NCBI RefSeq assembly: GCF_950023065.1
Contig: NC_088679.1
Coordinates: 49,290,001 to 49,354,000, forward strand
From: Planococcus citri
Taxonomy: Eukaryota > Arthropoda > Insecta > Hemiptera > Pseudococcidae
Direction: 5' to 3'
DNA length: 64,000 bases
Shown here: one piece after another, positions 43,728 to 57,375 of the stretch
Layout: each line of letters begins with the position of its first letter
Position numbering within the stretch: position 1 is the stretch's first letter
Notes under the pieces: generated by a model
The model's input: only the letters and a program-made list of their open reading frames with translations
What the model was told of the DNA's origin: nothing
The model's database searches: none
Translations under genes and position numbers: made by a program

Positions 43728-45041
43728 TTTAATGCAACTTTTTATAGTTTTGTACCGGTGATGCGTGTCTGAGATGATCTGCATTTTTGATAACATTTTG
43801 TACATTCAATGTAATTTTTGTTCGTGTTTTGTATTTTCTATTGTTAGTATTTTTTGTTGCCGTTCTTATAATGTTTCATGTAAAAATAATGGTCACTATG
43901 AGTTATTTGTAAGAAATAGTTTGAATTTTCGATCTTTATTACGAATTCTTTTCTTTTTAGAACCTATTTAATAATCTTTTTCACATATTATACGAATTAA
44001 TTGAACATTCGGGTATATATGTCAAGAAGCTTTTACTTAGAAAAATTGAATTCTTGTATTGAAAATTTTGATGCTGTGATTAGGTTTTAATTTTTGAAAT
44101 TGGTAGGAATAGCGCCACTTTATTAGTTCTTTATTATATAATGCAACTTGATATTATTTCAAGTATGTATCCCAATCATTACTTTTTCTCTTTTGTGTTT
44201 GAGCCGTCATGAACATACAAAGAGATGCTTAATTCTTTTTCTAGCTGAAAAAAAATTATATTAGCATAAAAGATCTATCATTATTTCTTTTCTCATAATC
44301 ATTATGCATTGACCTCTTGGTCCAAGTTTTCATCTACCTCTTTAACTTGGTGTTTTGAATGACTTTCATCCATTTACCTCAACTAATGGTTTAAAATGTT
44401 GATCAAAGAAATGTTTCGATGTTCAAGATAGTTTCTTATCAAAATAAAAAATTGTTGATCACATGAAAGCACCGCAATGTATGTGCGACTATAACTTAAC
44501 ATCGTTTTTTGAAATGACTTCACATATTCTTAAGTACATATTTCATAGTGGGTCAGCCACTTCACTTTTTGTTTTGTTTTTTTTTATTCATGTATTGATG
44601 TATTTTTATCATAGGGTGATGTCCAAAAAATTTTCAGTATTATTCACAATTAAATTAATTACTTTGTTACCGAGCATTATCAACTGTTTTACTCGAATTT
44701 GAAATGTTCTTTTTTTGAAATACATTTTCTGTATCATGTTTCTCATTGAAATGGGTGTAAAATTTTTTGACAGATCATTGAAATATGTAATTGATGAAGC
44801 GCATTAGTTCACTATTGGAATGTTTCGTATGTAGGCATTTGAACAGACGTGTCCTAAAGTTTTAAATATGAGCACAACATTATTCAGAACTCTCCATATA
44901 ACTATTTTTCCGAACCTTGAATGCCACTTACAAGTGGAAAATCATTACCTTAATAACATCAACGTCAACAAACCATTTAATTGGAATGGATCGAATATAA
45001 AACAGTACATTTCAACAATATAATAAAAAGAGCGATAGAAA
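43728..45041. other. convergent 3' region between E2 and NUBP2
   Basis: 1.3 kb of T-rich sequence between converging stops. Only short random frames (43765-43971, 44463-44702) are present. Nothing further was seen. Confidence 0.5.
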
Positions 45042-46161
45042 TTACACCTTGGTGATTATTTCAATGATATTTTGAAAAGTTTTTGCAGATTGTGAATCAG
45101 GAAATTCAGCTGAAATACTCCGTATTGAATTGGTTCTATTTCCTAGTCTTAAATCGATAGGTATTCTTCCCAAAAACGGAACAGATACAAATTCTGCGAA
45201 AAGTTTTCCGCCTTCACTTGAGAATATGTTTGTACATTCCTGAATAACATCAATGAAAATACTGTTACATCAAAACATTGTCATTTAATAATAATCATAA
45301 ACTAAACCCATCAAGATCTTACTTACATGACAATTATTGCACACGTAACCGCTCATGTTTTCAATAATTCCTATCACAGGTATGCCAGTTTTTTTACATA
45401 ATGTATATTCTTTTCGGACATCTTCAATCGCCACCTCCTGAGGAGTAGTCACCAATATGGCTCCATCACAATTCAGTTCTCTATAAAACAGCAAACGATT
45501 GAAATATGGAAGATAATCTTCAGTAAATCGATTAAATGTACATCGTTATTACCTCATCTTTTCGATAACTGTAATATGTTCATCTGATGTTCCCGGAGGA
45601 GTATCAATGATTAAATAATCCAAATTCTGCCAATTTACGTCGGTGAGAAATTGGTTGATTGTTGCTGTAATGAAATTTTTTTTAGCATTACATAATTTTG
45701 TACTTTCATATAGCATTCAAAAACATTCGGTTTTTATTTCAAATTCAAGATGTTTTAGTTAGGTACCAGTTTTCTTTGGTCCTCTCCATGCAACACTATC
45801 GTTTCTGCTTTTTAATAAAAATCCAATAGACATGACAGCCAGGTTTTGATCTTGATCGGTATACACAGGTATCCATCCCTCAGAACTTTGATGAATATCT
45901 TTATCTTCCAAATTCAATAGATGAGGTATTGAAGGTCCGCATAAGTCAATATCTAATAAACCGACCTTTTCAAGAAAACAATATAATTATTAGAATTACT
46001 GTATGGAATAAAAGTACAAAATTCCAACATCACACAGCTTCATTTACCTTGAATCCTTTTTCTTTCAATGAAAGTGATAACTGTACACTTACGGTTGATT
46101 TTCCGACACCTCCTTTACCAGAAAGTATCAGAATGATGTGCTTAACGTCTTTAATTGTCAT
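45042..46161 (-). CDS. Nubp2: cytosolic Fe-S cluster assembly factor NUBP2 (Cfd1)
   Basis: Five minus-strand exons (46048-46161, 45767-45965, 45553-45664, 45327-45480, 45042-45239) encode 258 residues, normal for NUBP2. Near the N-terminus is the deviant Walker A ILSGKGGVGKST (residues 15-23). Next come GLLDIDLCGPS, the TPPGTSDEH motif, and the C-terminal Cys motif YVCNNCHEC (C189, C192) that holds the bridging [4Fe-4S] cluster with NUBP1. There is no long N-terminal Cys extension as NUBP1 would have, which decides between the two. It is a P-loop ATPase scaffold in the cytosol for the CIA pathway. Confidence 0.93.
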
Positions 46162-46651
46162 TATAAAAGAGAAAACTCAAATCAAATCAAGTTAATATTC
46201 TCTTTTCAAAAAATACAAAATGCATGAAAAACTTCAAAGTTTCGTGTTTTTGTTTTTTTTTTACTGCATCATCTTATCAATTTTTCGTTATCAACTTTGT
46301 CAATCCATTGGTGCTCAAAATTTTTCATAACACTGATCCGATTTATTTGTCCTTTGCGTCGACCACGACCGCATCTTTTAATATATCAATTAATCATTAA
46401 TATTTAATATTTCCAATGTTCGATCATTTATTAGCTTGAGCGTAGCTGTCAGTATTCTTTTTATGTTGCTAATTGCCTCTGACTCAGCAATTCTTCATAA
46501 GATGAGATATTTTCGTACAAAAAACCGCTTCAACTTTATATTTTCAGATCGATAAAAATACTCGTAAAAGCAAATGAAAATATTCGTAAAACATTTCAAA
46601 CATTTATTTTTAAAAACAGTTCATTGTAAACCTAAGTAACAGCATTAACAG
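46162..46651. other. intergenic between ECSIT 3' end and NUBP2 5' end
   Basis: About 490 bp. ECSIT and NUBP2 lie in tandem on the minus strand, so this holds the ECSIT 3' flank and the NUBP2 promoter. A T run occurs at 46252-46262. No TATA box was identified. Confidence 0.45.
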
Positions 46652-48103
46652 CTAATTAGTTCCTATTTGTTGAACAACATCTCCACTATCAATACCTTCA
46701 ATAGGGTTAGAATTTCCCAAAGGAGAGGACATTTTAAATACAATCGGTATTTTCCCTAAAGTAGGATTACCGTGTTTTTCTAACAAGCGTAACCAAGATA
46801 ATAAAGAATTTTTACTAGAAGTACCAGTTGCTGCGATTGCATAAATAATTCCATCATTCTGTTCGTGAACGGAAATTTTTGGGATTATGTCGTCTTTATC
46901 CGGATGATCGAAAAATGGTATTCTCAAATTTTTCACCACTGCGAAAGCAAAAATGATATTGTGAAACAATAAAGATTTAAAAAATACACTTGTTCCATAA
47001 GCAAATTGCCTTACCATCGGTATCTCTCTTAGTTTTCTTTCTTCTGTTGGGTGGGACGTCGGCTCTCAATACAAAATAAGTTATCGCAGATTTTCTCAAA
47101 TAAATTTTAAAACCACCTTCCAAGTAAATAGGTTGATTTTGAGGATGATTCAACAGCAACGTTCTTTGAGTAGGACTTTGTCCATTGACAATCCAAGTGT
47201 CTTCAGTGTCGTCTTCTAGTTCACTAGTCTGAGACATGAAAATTGAATTGAAAATAAATTGCAGCTGCGTAATGACAGTGATCACTGATCAATCCTCATA
47301 TATAGTGCACTCGTTTAATTATTTTACCTTAAATACTTCAACTTCACTTTCTAGATCTATGGAACACATTCTCGACATCGCAAGTTTGGATAATTGAAGA
47401 GGATCTTTCGGTACTGGTCTGGGTAAAAGCCATGGTGAGGCATTTTTGAATTTAGGCATCCAATACATCATTCTCCAATATTTTTTAATGGGCTGAGAAC
47501 GACGACCGAATATACTCAAAATTAAATCTTGCATATCTCTATCGGGCATAACCTCTATGAAAAAAAAACACCAATATTCGATTTTAGGTCCATATTCAAA
47601 TATATACTAAAGTCTACTACATATATTTTAAATTTAAAACTACAAAAAGTGGGTTTACCATTTTCTTCCATTTGGACCATTAAATCAACTATGGCCATCT
47701 GATGTTTAGGATAAAACATTGTGTCTGCTTGAAAGAGATTTTCGGCTACCATTTTTTCCTTTGGCATTACATCAATAATTTTCTTATAACTTTCGAGATC
47801 AGTATTTACTCCAAACTCGTACATTTTTTTCATCGCACAATACACGAATTCTACATGCCCCGTTCGAAAATTTTTGTCTTTGTAAAATTCCACCAGCTGG
47901 CCAAAAGTTTGCTTATTTTTTTGTTTCTCTCGGTTGAAATAGATTTCCATTGAGGTAAGCTGCTGTTTGCGGTCTTCAACATACTTATTATGGTGAAAAC
48001 AGTTTGAAACGGAAAAGCAACGGAAGTTTTCTACATTGATATTATTTCGGATAGTTGACTTCAATGAAATTCTGATCAATTGTCTGAACACTGTGGAAAC
48101 CAT
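46652..48103 (-). CDS. Ecsit: ECSIT, mitochondrial complex I assembly/Toll-signalling adaptor
   Basis: Four exons (47659-48103, 47328-47554, 47015-47228, 46652-46938) encode 390 residues. The start at 48103 gives MVSTVFRQLIRISLKSTIRNN, a typical mitochondrial presequence (basic, no acid). The open frame extends further upstream only through non-ATG codons. Recognisable blocks: GHVEFVYCAMKKMYEFGV, MPKEKM, YPKHQMAIVDLMVQMEENE, LSIFGRRSQP, LPRPVPKDPLQLSKLAM, PIYLEGGF and LRADVPP. In animals ECSIT helps assemble respiratory complex I and links TRAF6 to NF-kB signalling. An acceptor-like ttccag at about 48145 hints at a 5'UTR intron. Confidence 0.92.
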
Positions 48104-51100
48104 TTTGTACGAATTTTCTCTGACGGAATACCTCGGGAATTCTGGAACACGCAAGTTTCAAATTAATTACGAACGTAAATAGTAATGTTAACTTCAGGTT
48201 GATAATCCAAACTCAATGAGCAGCAAAAACATCGAAATTATTTACCTATTTATAATATCTATTACCATTTGTCATTCACAGCAGGTTGCCTCCAAAAAAT
48301 GAAAATACCAATTAATTAAAATACATTACATTATTCCGTCAGCGTAGAAAAGTTGTCAGGATTCATTATTTATAGGATTTTCAAAACCACTTGGGTTGAA
48401 CTTCATAACCTATCATAACTTGGGAGAAAAAAGTAAAACTCAGAACCAAAATTTTGCTCCGGCAGTGATTAGATAAAATAAAACAGAGCTCCAAGCTCCA
48501 AGAAAAATTCACTCAAGCCTTGATCTTTACGCATGGGTATTTTTTGTTCATAGTAGGCTTCGACACTACTAGATGCCGCCTCTCACTGAAAAATAAAACT
48601 GAAAAAGATTTCATTCAGGTTTCCATTTTTACCTGGTTTCATTGTTTTCAGATGTCAGGTGTCTCAACAGGTTTCATTAGTGGGTGGTGAGGTGAGGTAA
48701 AGGATGATGCATCGCGCACACAATCACATTTCAACGTTCGTCTACACGCCTTTTTACACACACACACATATACTTATTATTCATCCGCATGCCGTGATGC
48801 CGATTACGATTAGCGAATAGCGGAAAGCTTTCGGCGCGATTCATTGGTGTTTTGTTTGGGTGTTTGGTATTCGTATTGGTGTTGTTATGTTCGCTAGATT
48901 ATTTCGGTCGTTACGTGTTAAGAGTTTTTAAAAATTTAAATTAAATGTTTCCACTCAATTTTTTACCTGTTTTAATATATAATTTGTCTTTATAAAGCTA
49001 TGCCATACGTCCAACCGCTTAGTATTTCATCAAGTTGATCTTTTTTGGTGGTTTTAATGTTCTTGAGTGATGTGACTGTGATGTTCCTGATCCTGAATTC
49101 TTCGTGTGTGGAGTACGTTTTCAGTGTGTTTATTAGCTAAATAATAGCTGAAGAATGTCTCATTCAAGGCAAAACTAGAGAAGTACTTCCAATTGTCAAC
49201 GTCCACCTAAAATCATTAGTAAGTTATACAGAATACATCTATTTGCATGGACATGGTTTACATTCATCGATGTCGAGTGACTGCATAGGTAAATGGTGCG
49301 AAGGTGCCAACTTATGCACGAGGTATGGCTGGAGGTTGGATGAGTTTGGAATTGCATGTTGGCACGGTATGAATCGGATTTACTCGTATATTATCACTAT
49401 AACATTTATTATAATTCACGTCGAAAATTAGAAATAATATTAAACTTTCATTTATAAAGAGAACATCGTATTGAAAGCGAGTTGCATTTGTGTTGAGAGT
49501 TGAATTAATTTTCATACTGATAGTATAACGATAAAATGAGAGTCTGTAAGCAGATTGGTGTGATTTATGGAGACTTATGATTTTCTGTAATACTTCTTTA
49601 TATTTTAATAATGCAAACTGTACAAAAGTTTGTTTGAGCTAAGGTTCTTTCGCTGATATTGAGATACATATTTGTACGCTCCGGCTTCGCGCTGCGTCCA
49701 AATCAAAACTGAGATTCAGATCAACCTGTTGCGTTGATATTGAACAATCACCATCATTTTATCTCGAAAGAACATTGTCGTTCTACTCCGATTAGATAAC
49801 GAATTTATTCGTTATTGAACTCAAATATGAGATGAGATTATTAACCCAAATTATTTTGTCTTTTACGATATATTTACGTGAGCCTTCTGCGGATGTTATG
49901 ATTCGTACCCTGAGATGAGACAGATTTATTGCATATTTCATTTTACTGAATAGTTGGTCAACTGCTCTGCTTGACTCGTGTTGCTCTCCTGCGCGTACCG
50001 TACGTTGGTAGGTATTTTATTTTTTGGAGAAATGGTTGCTATTTAGGTGTAATAACGGTCAAGAATTCTGATGCCATGTGTCCACGTATATTTTTACGTA
50101 GCTTCGTTATTTTTGCTGTCCCAATTTGTGAAAGTTGTGCGACTATGCTCTTGCTTTTGAACAAACATATCAGGAAAGAAAAACACTGTCATGTATTTTT
50201 GAAGTGGGTAGATAATTTGAAGAAGTCTCTTATTTCGAAAAGTGAAGATTAATTTGCGAAAAATATCGGATGTCAATTTTCTAAAATAAGTCAATCGTCG
50301 ATATTTTTGGGAACATAGCAGTGGGTAAATACTTAGATCAAAGTCAATATCGATGGTGAAGTATTGAAAGTTTTAAATTATTGTCGTGTAGACACATAAC
50401 GGCTGATTCGAGGCGAGCTGTAATTAACAATTGCATAATTATGCCAAAATGTCAACAAAAAAATTGTAAAAATAGTTTTAGGAGAGAGAGGTTTTCTATG
50501 TCATCGATGAAGATCGATGAATTATTATTTTGCTTATTAGTTCATGGCAACGTAGAACGTACCTATACGTATTTAAATGTATGCGACGATATATGTCGTG
50601 GTTTAGGAAGCCTTTAAACAATCGTTTGCATGACAACAGTGTATGTTAATCTCATAAACAATCGAAGTTATTACCTACAAAATGAATAGAGTACGTACAT
50701 CTCACTACAAGGACGAAATAAAAATCAATTCGCTTTTTTTTGGAATTATATTTCCATCAATATTCACAGTCATACAATTTCATTTTCTTGGCTACCTTTT
50801 AAGCCTTTGACGTTTGAGGGTGATTCGAAGCATGAACTTGAGAAAATCTCATAAAAAATATTAAAGTCCTAATTGCATTTTTTTAATGAAAAATTGAGTT
50901 TTTTAGAGGTATGAAGGACTGAAGGTATGGTCACTTAGGATTGGAAATATTATTCGAAAAAAGCGGAAAATAGTTTTCTAATTTCCCTAGAAATTGCACA
51001 TATACAATATATACCTAGTATCCATAGTTACAGGGTGGCTCATGAATTCAAATCGAACTTTCTAACTTCAGCTCGACCACATTACCTTTTATAGGGTACA

Positions 51101-51355
51101 AAGCCTCCCGGAAGAAAATAAATCACATGGTTTACTGTGATGAAACGGTTGAAATGTTTACTAATTGTCCTATATCATAAACCCATTTTTTGCCCAGAAA
51201 GACACAACGGAGGGCCATATGAAAAAAATCGAAAATTGTATCATTTTCGAATTGGAGGCTGGAAGATTACAAAAGTGCTATGAAATGAATGACACAATAC
51301 TGATTTGAAATTTAGAAAAATTGAAGTAGAATCTCCAAAAGTGAAGGTTCAGCTT
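48104..51355. other. gene-poor stretch, first part
   Basis: A GC-richer 48700-49000 zone with a CA run (tacacacacacacata, about 48757-48772) could be the promoter or first noncoding exon of the downstream laminin-G gene. This is inference. A TE-like word cagggtggctcatgaa occurs at 51032. No supported coding exon. Confidence 0.4.
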
Positions 51356-52681
51356 CAGAGTGTCTACAGTCCGAAAAAGGTACGAAATCGGAAAATGACC
51401 CAAAAAAGTATGAAAAAACGTACGAAATTTTGAAAGGATTTAAATGTTAATTTGCCGACAAAATTACCATAATGTATCCTCAAAATTTTTATTTTTTTCG
51501 AAAGCTTTTGCCCTCGCTTCGCTCGGGCTAAATTATTGTTTTCTATAGTTTCTCAAATTATTCATTGTGTTTGGAAAGTAGTTAGTTAGTTTTAAATAAA
51601 TTTTTTATAATGTCATTGGTGGAAAAACTGGATTTTTCACATTAAAATAATGTTTCGCTTCTTGAAACTACAAAATAAATGTAGAAAAGCTTTGGCGTGC
51701 TTTTTTCTCGCTTACAATTTCAAAAACCCATTGATAAAATTGAAAAAAATTGAGATAAGAAAAAAAAATTCTTACATTTAAAATTGATATCGTTCTGATT
51801 TTCGAACTACAATTTTCTAAAGCGTTTGCCCTCGCTTAGCTTGGGATTGTTTTCTTCTCTTTTTCAAAATTGAAATTCTTTTAAAAAAATCGTCAACAGA
51901 GTAGGTACCAGGTAGGTATTTAATTTTTAAAGTTTCAAAGTAAAAAAGGAAATTCTCGCTTACCTACTTCCCGAAATACAATTTTTCAATAGTTTTCGCT
52001 TTCACTTTGACCTGTTCTCTGACTTTTTTCTTATCAAAATTAACATCCTAAAAACATCTTTCCAATTCTAAAATTTTATAAACCAAAAAACGAACTCCTT
52101 GTCTCTAAAAAACATTGTTTTTTTGTAGTTCGTTCGAAATACGAATTTTCCAAAGTTTTTGCCCTCGCCCCGCTCGGGCCTTTCCTCTTTTTTTTTCAAA
52201 GTCTCGTTTTCAAGTCTTTTGAAATCAAATTTTCAAAAACTTTCACCCTTGCTTTGCTCAGGCCAATTTTTTTCTTCTTTTAAAATTGAAGAAAAATCCC
52301 TTTTGGGCCACCAAAAATTCAAAACAGAAAATGAACATTTTTGTAAGTTTTATTAAATATGATATCAATCAGCAAAATGGGCAGTTTTTCCCTACTTCTG
52401 TTGACAAATTTTCAGTCAAAACCCCTCCCCCTCTCAAAAAACTTCTATAGGCCAAATTATATGTATTCGTTATGGGCTCGCATCGGCTCTCGACGACCCA
52501 GACCACACTGCTCAGAACGTTAAAAATTTGATTTTTGTAGCCGAAATGACATGATACACCCCTTCCCTCCAATGAGCCTACAAAGTATATCTAACTATTA
52601 AAAATATAGTGTATGAAAAAAATACGATAAAAGTACGAAAAAGGTACGAAATTTTGTTTTTTGGATTTAGTAGACACCCTG
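51356..52681. mobile_element. 1.3-kb nonautonomous DNA transposon with internal cctcgcttcgctcggg-type repeats
   Basis: Ends cagagtgtctac (51356) and gtagacaccctg (52681) are inverted. Near both ends the same strand carries gaaaaaggtacgaaat (about 51375 and 52637). The flanks share agctt (51351-51355 and 52682-52686), a candidate 5-bp target duplication. Inside are at least four diverged copies of a ttgccctcgcttcgctcgggc-like unit (about 51509, 51829, 52157, 52247). No transposase. Confidence 0.65.
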
Positions 52682-55600
52682 AGCTTGAATGTTCAATGAA
52701 AACCAATTCCAAGTGTTTCCTAAATTTATTTTTGGAATCTGATTTTTAGAATTTATCTTCTTTTTCAACATACTCTACACTTTTGCTTGCTGTGATATAC
52801 AAATTTCATCCATATTGAAAAATATTTTTTTTTAATAATGAACGATTTGTAAAAATTGCAGTTTTCAACTAAATTTCGTATCTTAAAATTCAAAAAGGGT
52901 GTATTTTTATTTATTTTTTTCATCGGCAAAACCCATACAAGGTTTGTTTTCGTGCAAACATCATTTTCGAGAGTACAAGTAATTTTCAGAAAACCCCATT
53001 CAAAATGAAGCTCATTTTTTTAAAAATTGAGGTTTTAATTTTCAAAATATTTTTATTATGAATTTATAATATGGGTGATGTGAACCTGAGCATAACTCAT
53101 ACTTTTTTCACCACTCAGAATTACTAATACGTTGTTATCGATTTTAGACATTGAGTGTAATGCTTACCTACTCACACACATTAGAAAATCATCATCTTTT
53201 TCATCTCCATTTTGTGTGTGTTTTTTCTCATACCTTCAACTTATTTGAAAAAACATCACAACGAGGGATTTTTTGCTCCAATGTGCACAAATCAGTTGGA
53301 GTCCTTTAGAATAGAAACTGATCAGGTAAAAGTCTATTATTTAAAAAAGATACTTGAAAAAATAACATCCGGAGTAGGTATACAAGAACTTGTCCGTGGT
53401 CTGTAGTCTGTAGTCTGTCTGTAATCTGTATACTTATTTTTCATTGTTGTATATTCGTAGTATACCTATTACCTAGGCTTCCCTTTCCTTCGGAGAATTC
53501 AATTTACGAGTAGTTTTGTTTCATAGCCACATTCCACTGCCATTACGTTTGTACTTCTCACTGATGATTAATGCACCGTATATAGCTAAAAAATAGTGCC
53601 AAAATTTCCCATATCTTTCAAATACATACTATATGTACTTACGCGTCCTTCGAATGCAAACTGGATGAAATTATTGGTGAGAAATACGCCTCGATAGTTC
53701 GAAAGATTTTTTTTTATCTGTTGAGAAAAAAGAGGACAGATTTAACAGGACCACGCGACGTTTAGGTACATTTAATTAGTAAGTTTTTTATTTTATTTAT
53801 CAACCGAACCTGTTGCTTATCACTGAAGGCTGTAAAATGTACCCGTACGTGAATGTTCCAATTAAATGTTTCGGGGAGTACAATGAAATTTGAAATGCGA
53901 TAATGCTTTATGGAAAGTTCAACGATAATATTTTCATTAGTGTTGATCGCATGCTCATCATCTGCACTCTGCAGCGTAATGTTCACGGTATTCGCTGTTT
54001 TAATATAGGATTAATTATTGGAAAAACAACGGATTGGAAATGCTCAGTTTTATGGTTTTTAATTACGTTTAAACGCTTCACCGAATGGTTTAATTCAGTT
54101 GCCAAGTGTACCCGAGTATCATCGCGATTATAATGAACTGTAATTTCGATACAGTTCAACGTTTGTGCTGTTAACGGAGAAATATAAATTCGATTTGCTA
54201 ATAGTATTCTAGATTTATTGGTAAACATTGGTACCCGAGTGCAAATTGTTCAGAGACGAGTAACGAGAGTGAGAAATTACGTAAGAATTTTCATTTTTTT
54301 TCTTCGAATAAAATTGAGTAGAAAGCGAATGTGTCATGTATCACCATATACCTACCATATAATAATGGCCAATTAGTAAGCACGTTCGACGTTCGTGTGA
54401 TCGGTTTGGCAATATTGTTGAACGAGATGATCAATCATTCAAACAAGATCATGATTCTGTTCGTAACCACGTGTGAAATGAGGAATTGTAACGTCGAACG
54501 TGAATTTTACCAGAATGTCAGGAGATCAGTGATGATTTGCTTTGGGCGAGGAAGGAAAAGGGACGCATGCTGTAGCAGTGAAATATGTATATTTGTACCA
54601 AAATTCGTAACGTGATTGATTTTCGTTTGAAATTTCTACATATCATCTATTTGAGAAAAATTTGAGCCACTCTCCTCCCTATCAACCGTTTGAAAAAATT
54701 ACATCTCCCCTTAGGACACTTTCCTTCACCTCAGATTTAAACTGTGCATAAAAAATGACTTGAAGGGGAGAAAACCGCTTCGTCTGGCGGAGAATCGTAT
54801 AGTCTGCTCAATAGATCAGTTGGAATAATGGAAAATTGAATCAAGTTGCGAACATTTGGTCATATTTAACCAGGGTTTTTGCCGGTTTACCACTGATGAG
54901 GTTGTAACGGAATTCGTCGATGATACTGAATGCATGAAGCGATGATTCAGGTGGAACGTATATGACCAGTTTGTTGCGATTTTTGTGAACCATGATTTAA
55001 TGATTCGCGTTTAAAAAATTGAGCGGTATTTCAAATACATATACGTAAACGTATTTTATAGCGTTGAATTATAACCTACATCTTGTAGTAATAGGTAAAG
55101 TATTTTTCGTCGAATAAGTTACGCGAACGACATCGACATGGGCAGTTTCGCTCAGTAAGCTGTTTGCAGAATTTAACCAGCAGTAGATTTTCTTATTCTT
55201 TTCAGCGGATGTTGTACGTAAAGCGAAGACTGTTACTTATTGTGTACTGTGTAGGTAATACTATGCAGTTGCATGGAACAAAATTAAATATAAAATTACT
55301 CGTACCTACGTTCATTAAATTCAATGTCAAGCTTATGCTCGTATTTTGCAATATTTGCGATTTATCTAATTTGCGTGGCTGGTTGGCTGGGACATTATCG
55401 ATAGCATATAGCGTTGTGTTATATGCTGATGTATGGAGAGTTGTTATTTTCAATGATATTTCAATTTGAAATTATTGATGCCAGACTTGAAGTCAGTTGA
55501 GAGGCGTGTCACACCACAGCCAAACGCGATTTTTCAAAAATTCAAGCAAAGTGAACCCCAGGTAATGATCGAAAAATTAGTAGGGATATATGAGTGTAAT

Positions 55601-56339
55601 GTTTTTAAAAACATGTGGTCGAAATAAGAATGTTTGAAAACACGAGTATAGGTGTAGGTCTGTAGGTAGGTAAATTGAACGTTTCCTTTTTCATTGTATA
55701 TCACGTTCGTGTAATTTTCCACCTGCTATAAAAAGATTTCCTTTGTTCAATAATACGACCAAAAGGCTAAAAAGTAACATCTGGTGGAGTATCTGTGGAT
55801 AATTTCGGTTCATTATAAACTGTCAATCGTGTTACCTACTCATTTTCGAAGCGTAACAATATCGACTTCGAGAGTTTTTCAGGACTATACTTACTATTTA
55901 AAGACTTGAATAATGTGTGAAAATTTAATGAAAATTGTGTGAAAATGGTATTTTTTTCATTTTCAAGTTTTTACAGATTTGGTTCCTTTTATTATTATTA
56001 TTTTTGCCGAAAAATCGATTTTGAAAAAAAAAAGTAACAGAGAAAGCATTTCAACCAAGACAAAAATATTTGAACCGGACGAAGGAGAATTGAAAGAGGA
56101 CACCAAAATAGACTACCAACGAAGATTTTAGATGCAGAAAATTCAATTTTTCAGTTTTCGACGAATTTCTGAAAATTTTTTGGCTCATTTTTCATGACAA
56201 TAACTAATCAAAATTTGATCCAATTGATGTAAAAGGCTAAAATTTGGTTTATATCATATTTTTCATCTCCCTAGTCGGTTGGTGATGGTTTGGTTTCTCC
56301 TGTAGTTTTAAAAAAATGTTCTTAAAAAATTTAATTTAG
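52682..56339. other. gene-poor stretch, middle part
   Basis: Mostly AT-rich without supported exons. Antisense pairs of short ORFs around 53762-54228 and 55164-55469 cover the same bases on both strands and show no family resemblance. Confidence 0.45.
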
Positions 56340-57295
56340 CACCTACTCGTATATGAACGTGGATTTAGTAGTACCATGTTTGTGATTATTTCGATCGATT
56401 TATAGGAACATATTTTCGAAATAATTTTGTCGCGAACGCGTAGACGAAAAAAATCTGAAATTCGATTTTTATTTTAATTCTGACCTCCCAAGTAGATTAC
56501 TGATGGTTTCGAACCGTTCTGAAGCCTTCAGCGGATTTTCGGATTCTCCATTTTTCGAAAAAAAATGCTGTAAATAGGGCTCGGATTTGATATACAGAGT
56601 GGCGCATAAGTCAGTATTCCGAAGTTTTTCGTAAATAAATCAAAAACTAAGCATCCTAGAAAAAAACTAATGACATTACGTATTACGTCGATTGGAAATT
56701 TAATTCTCTACAATTTTCCTCGACTTCATTTTTCCGTATAGTGCTTTTTTCCGCCTCCAGACTGATTTTTCAAAAGTATTTCAAAAATTCACAAACTGTT
56801 TCATAAAAATCGGTCTGGAGGCGGAAAAAAGCACTCTACGGAAAAATGAAGTCGAGGAAAATTGTAGAGAATTAAATTTCCAATCGACATAATGTCATTA
56901 GTTTTTTTCTAGGATGCTTAGTTTTTGATTTATTTACGAAAAACTAAACGTGAAAATCGGAATACTGACTTATGCGCAACTCTGTATTGTGTCCCTTTCG
57001 GTCTAGTTTGGTCAATTTTTTCAAAATCATTTTTATGTCGGTCCAGATTTAAAATTTAACCTGCGATTAGGTGCCTACTTTGAAAAAACTGAAAAATGCA
57101 TTGTATATGAATTTGAACTGGTACCAAAATATTTTGAAAATACTCGTATACGTATTCCTAAATCATCGAAATAGTCACAAATAGAGTCAATCCGAGTTCA
57201 TAGGTGCTGGATTTCAAGGCGAATACGAAAATCCGCTGGAGGCCTCAGAACTGCTCAAAACCATCACCAATCGATTCGTGGGGGGGGGGGGTGAA
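56340..57295. repeat. older inverted repeat with a MITE in its loop
   Basis: Left arm 56340-56570 and right arm 57090-57295 are imperfect reverse complements: tttgtgattatttcg pairs with cgaaatagtcacaaa, and gcggattttcggatt with aatacgaaaatccgc. The palindromic MITE 56595-56984 lies between them. A run of 11 or more G marks 57283-57293 at the right edge. Confidence 0.65.
56595..56984. mobile_element. palindromic MITE (Tc1/mariner-type TA target), 390 bp
   Basis: Almost the whole element is one long inverted repeat: cagagtggcgcataagtc at the left and gacttatgcgcaactctg at the right, pairing inward for about 165-185 bp with few mismatches to a short loop near 56790. It is flanked by TA on both sides (56593-56594, 56985-56986). 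No ORF. Confidence 0.85.
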
Positions 57296-57375
57296 AACAA
57301 AGTGAACACAAAATTTTAGTCTTTAAAATGTTAGTTTGATCGAATTTTGATTTTTCTTAATAAATGACAAACGGG

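Noticed and set aside
48104..48154. ECSIT N-terminal extension
   Set aside because: No ATG in frame; the mitochondrial presequence starts cleanly at 48103 and the extension spans an acceptor-like site.
49243..49431. 62-aa ORF starting MHGHGLHSS
   Set aside because: No partner exons, no domain, and an overlapping antisense ORF of similar length.
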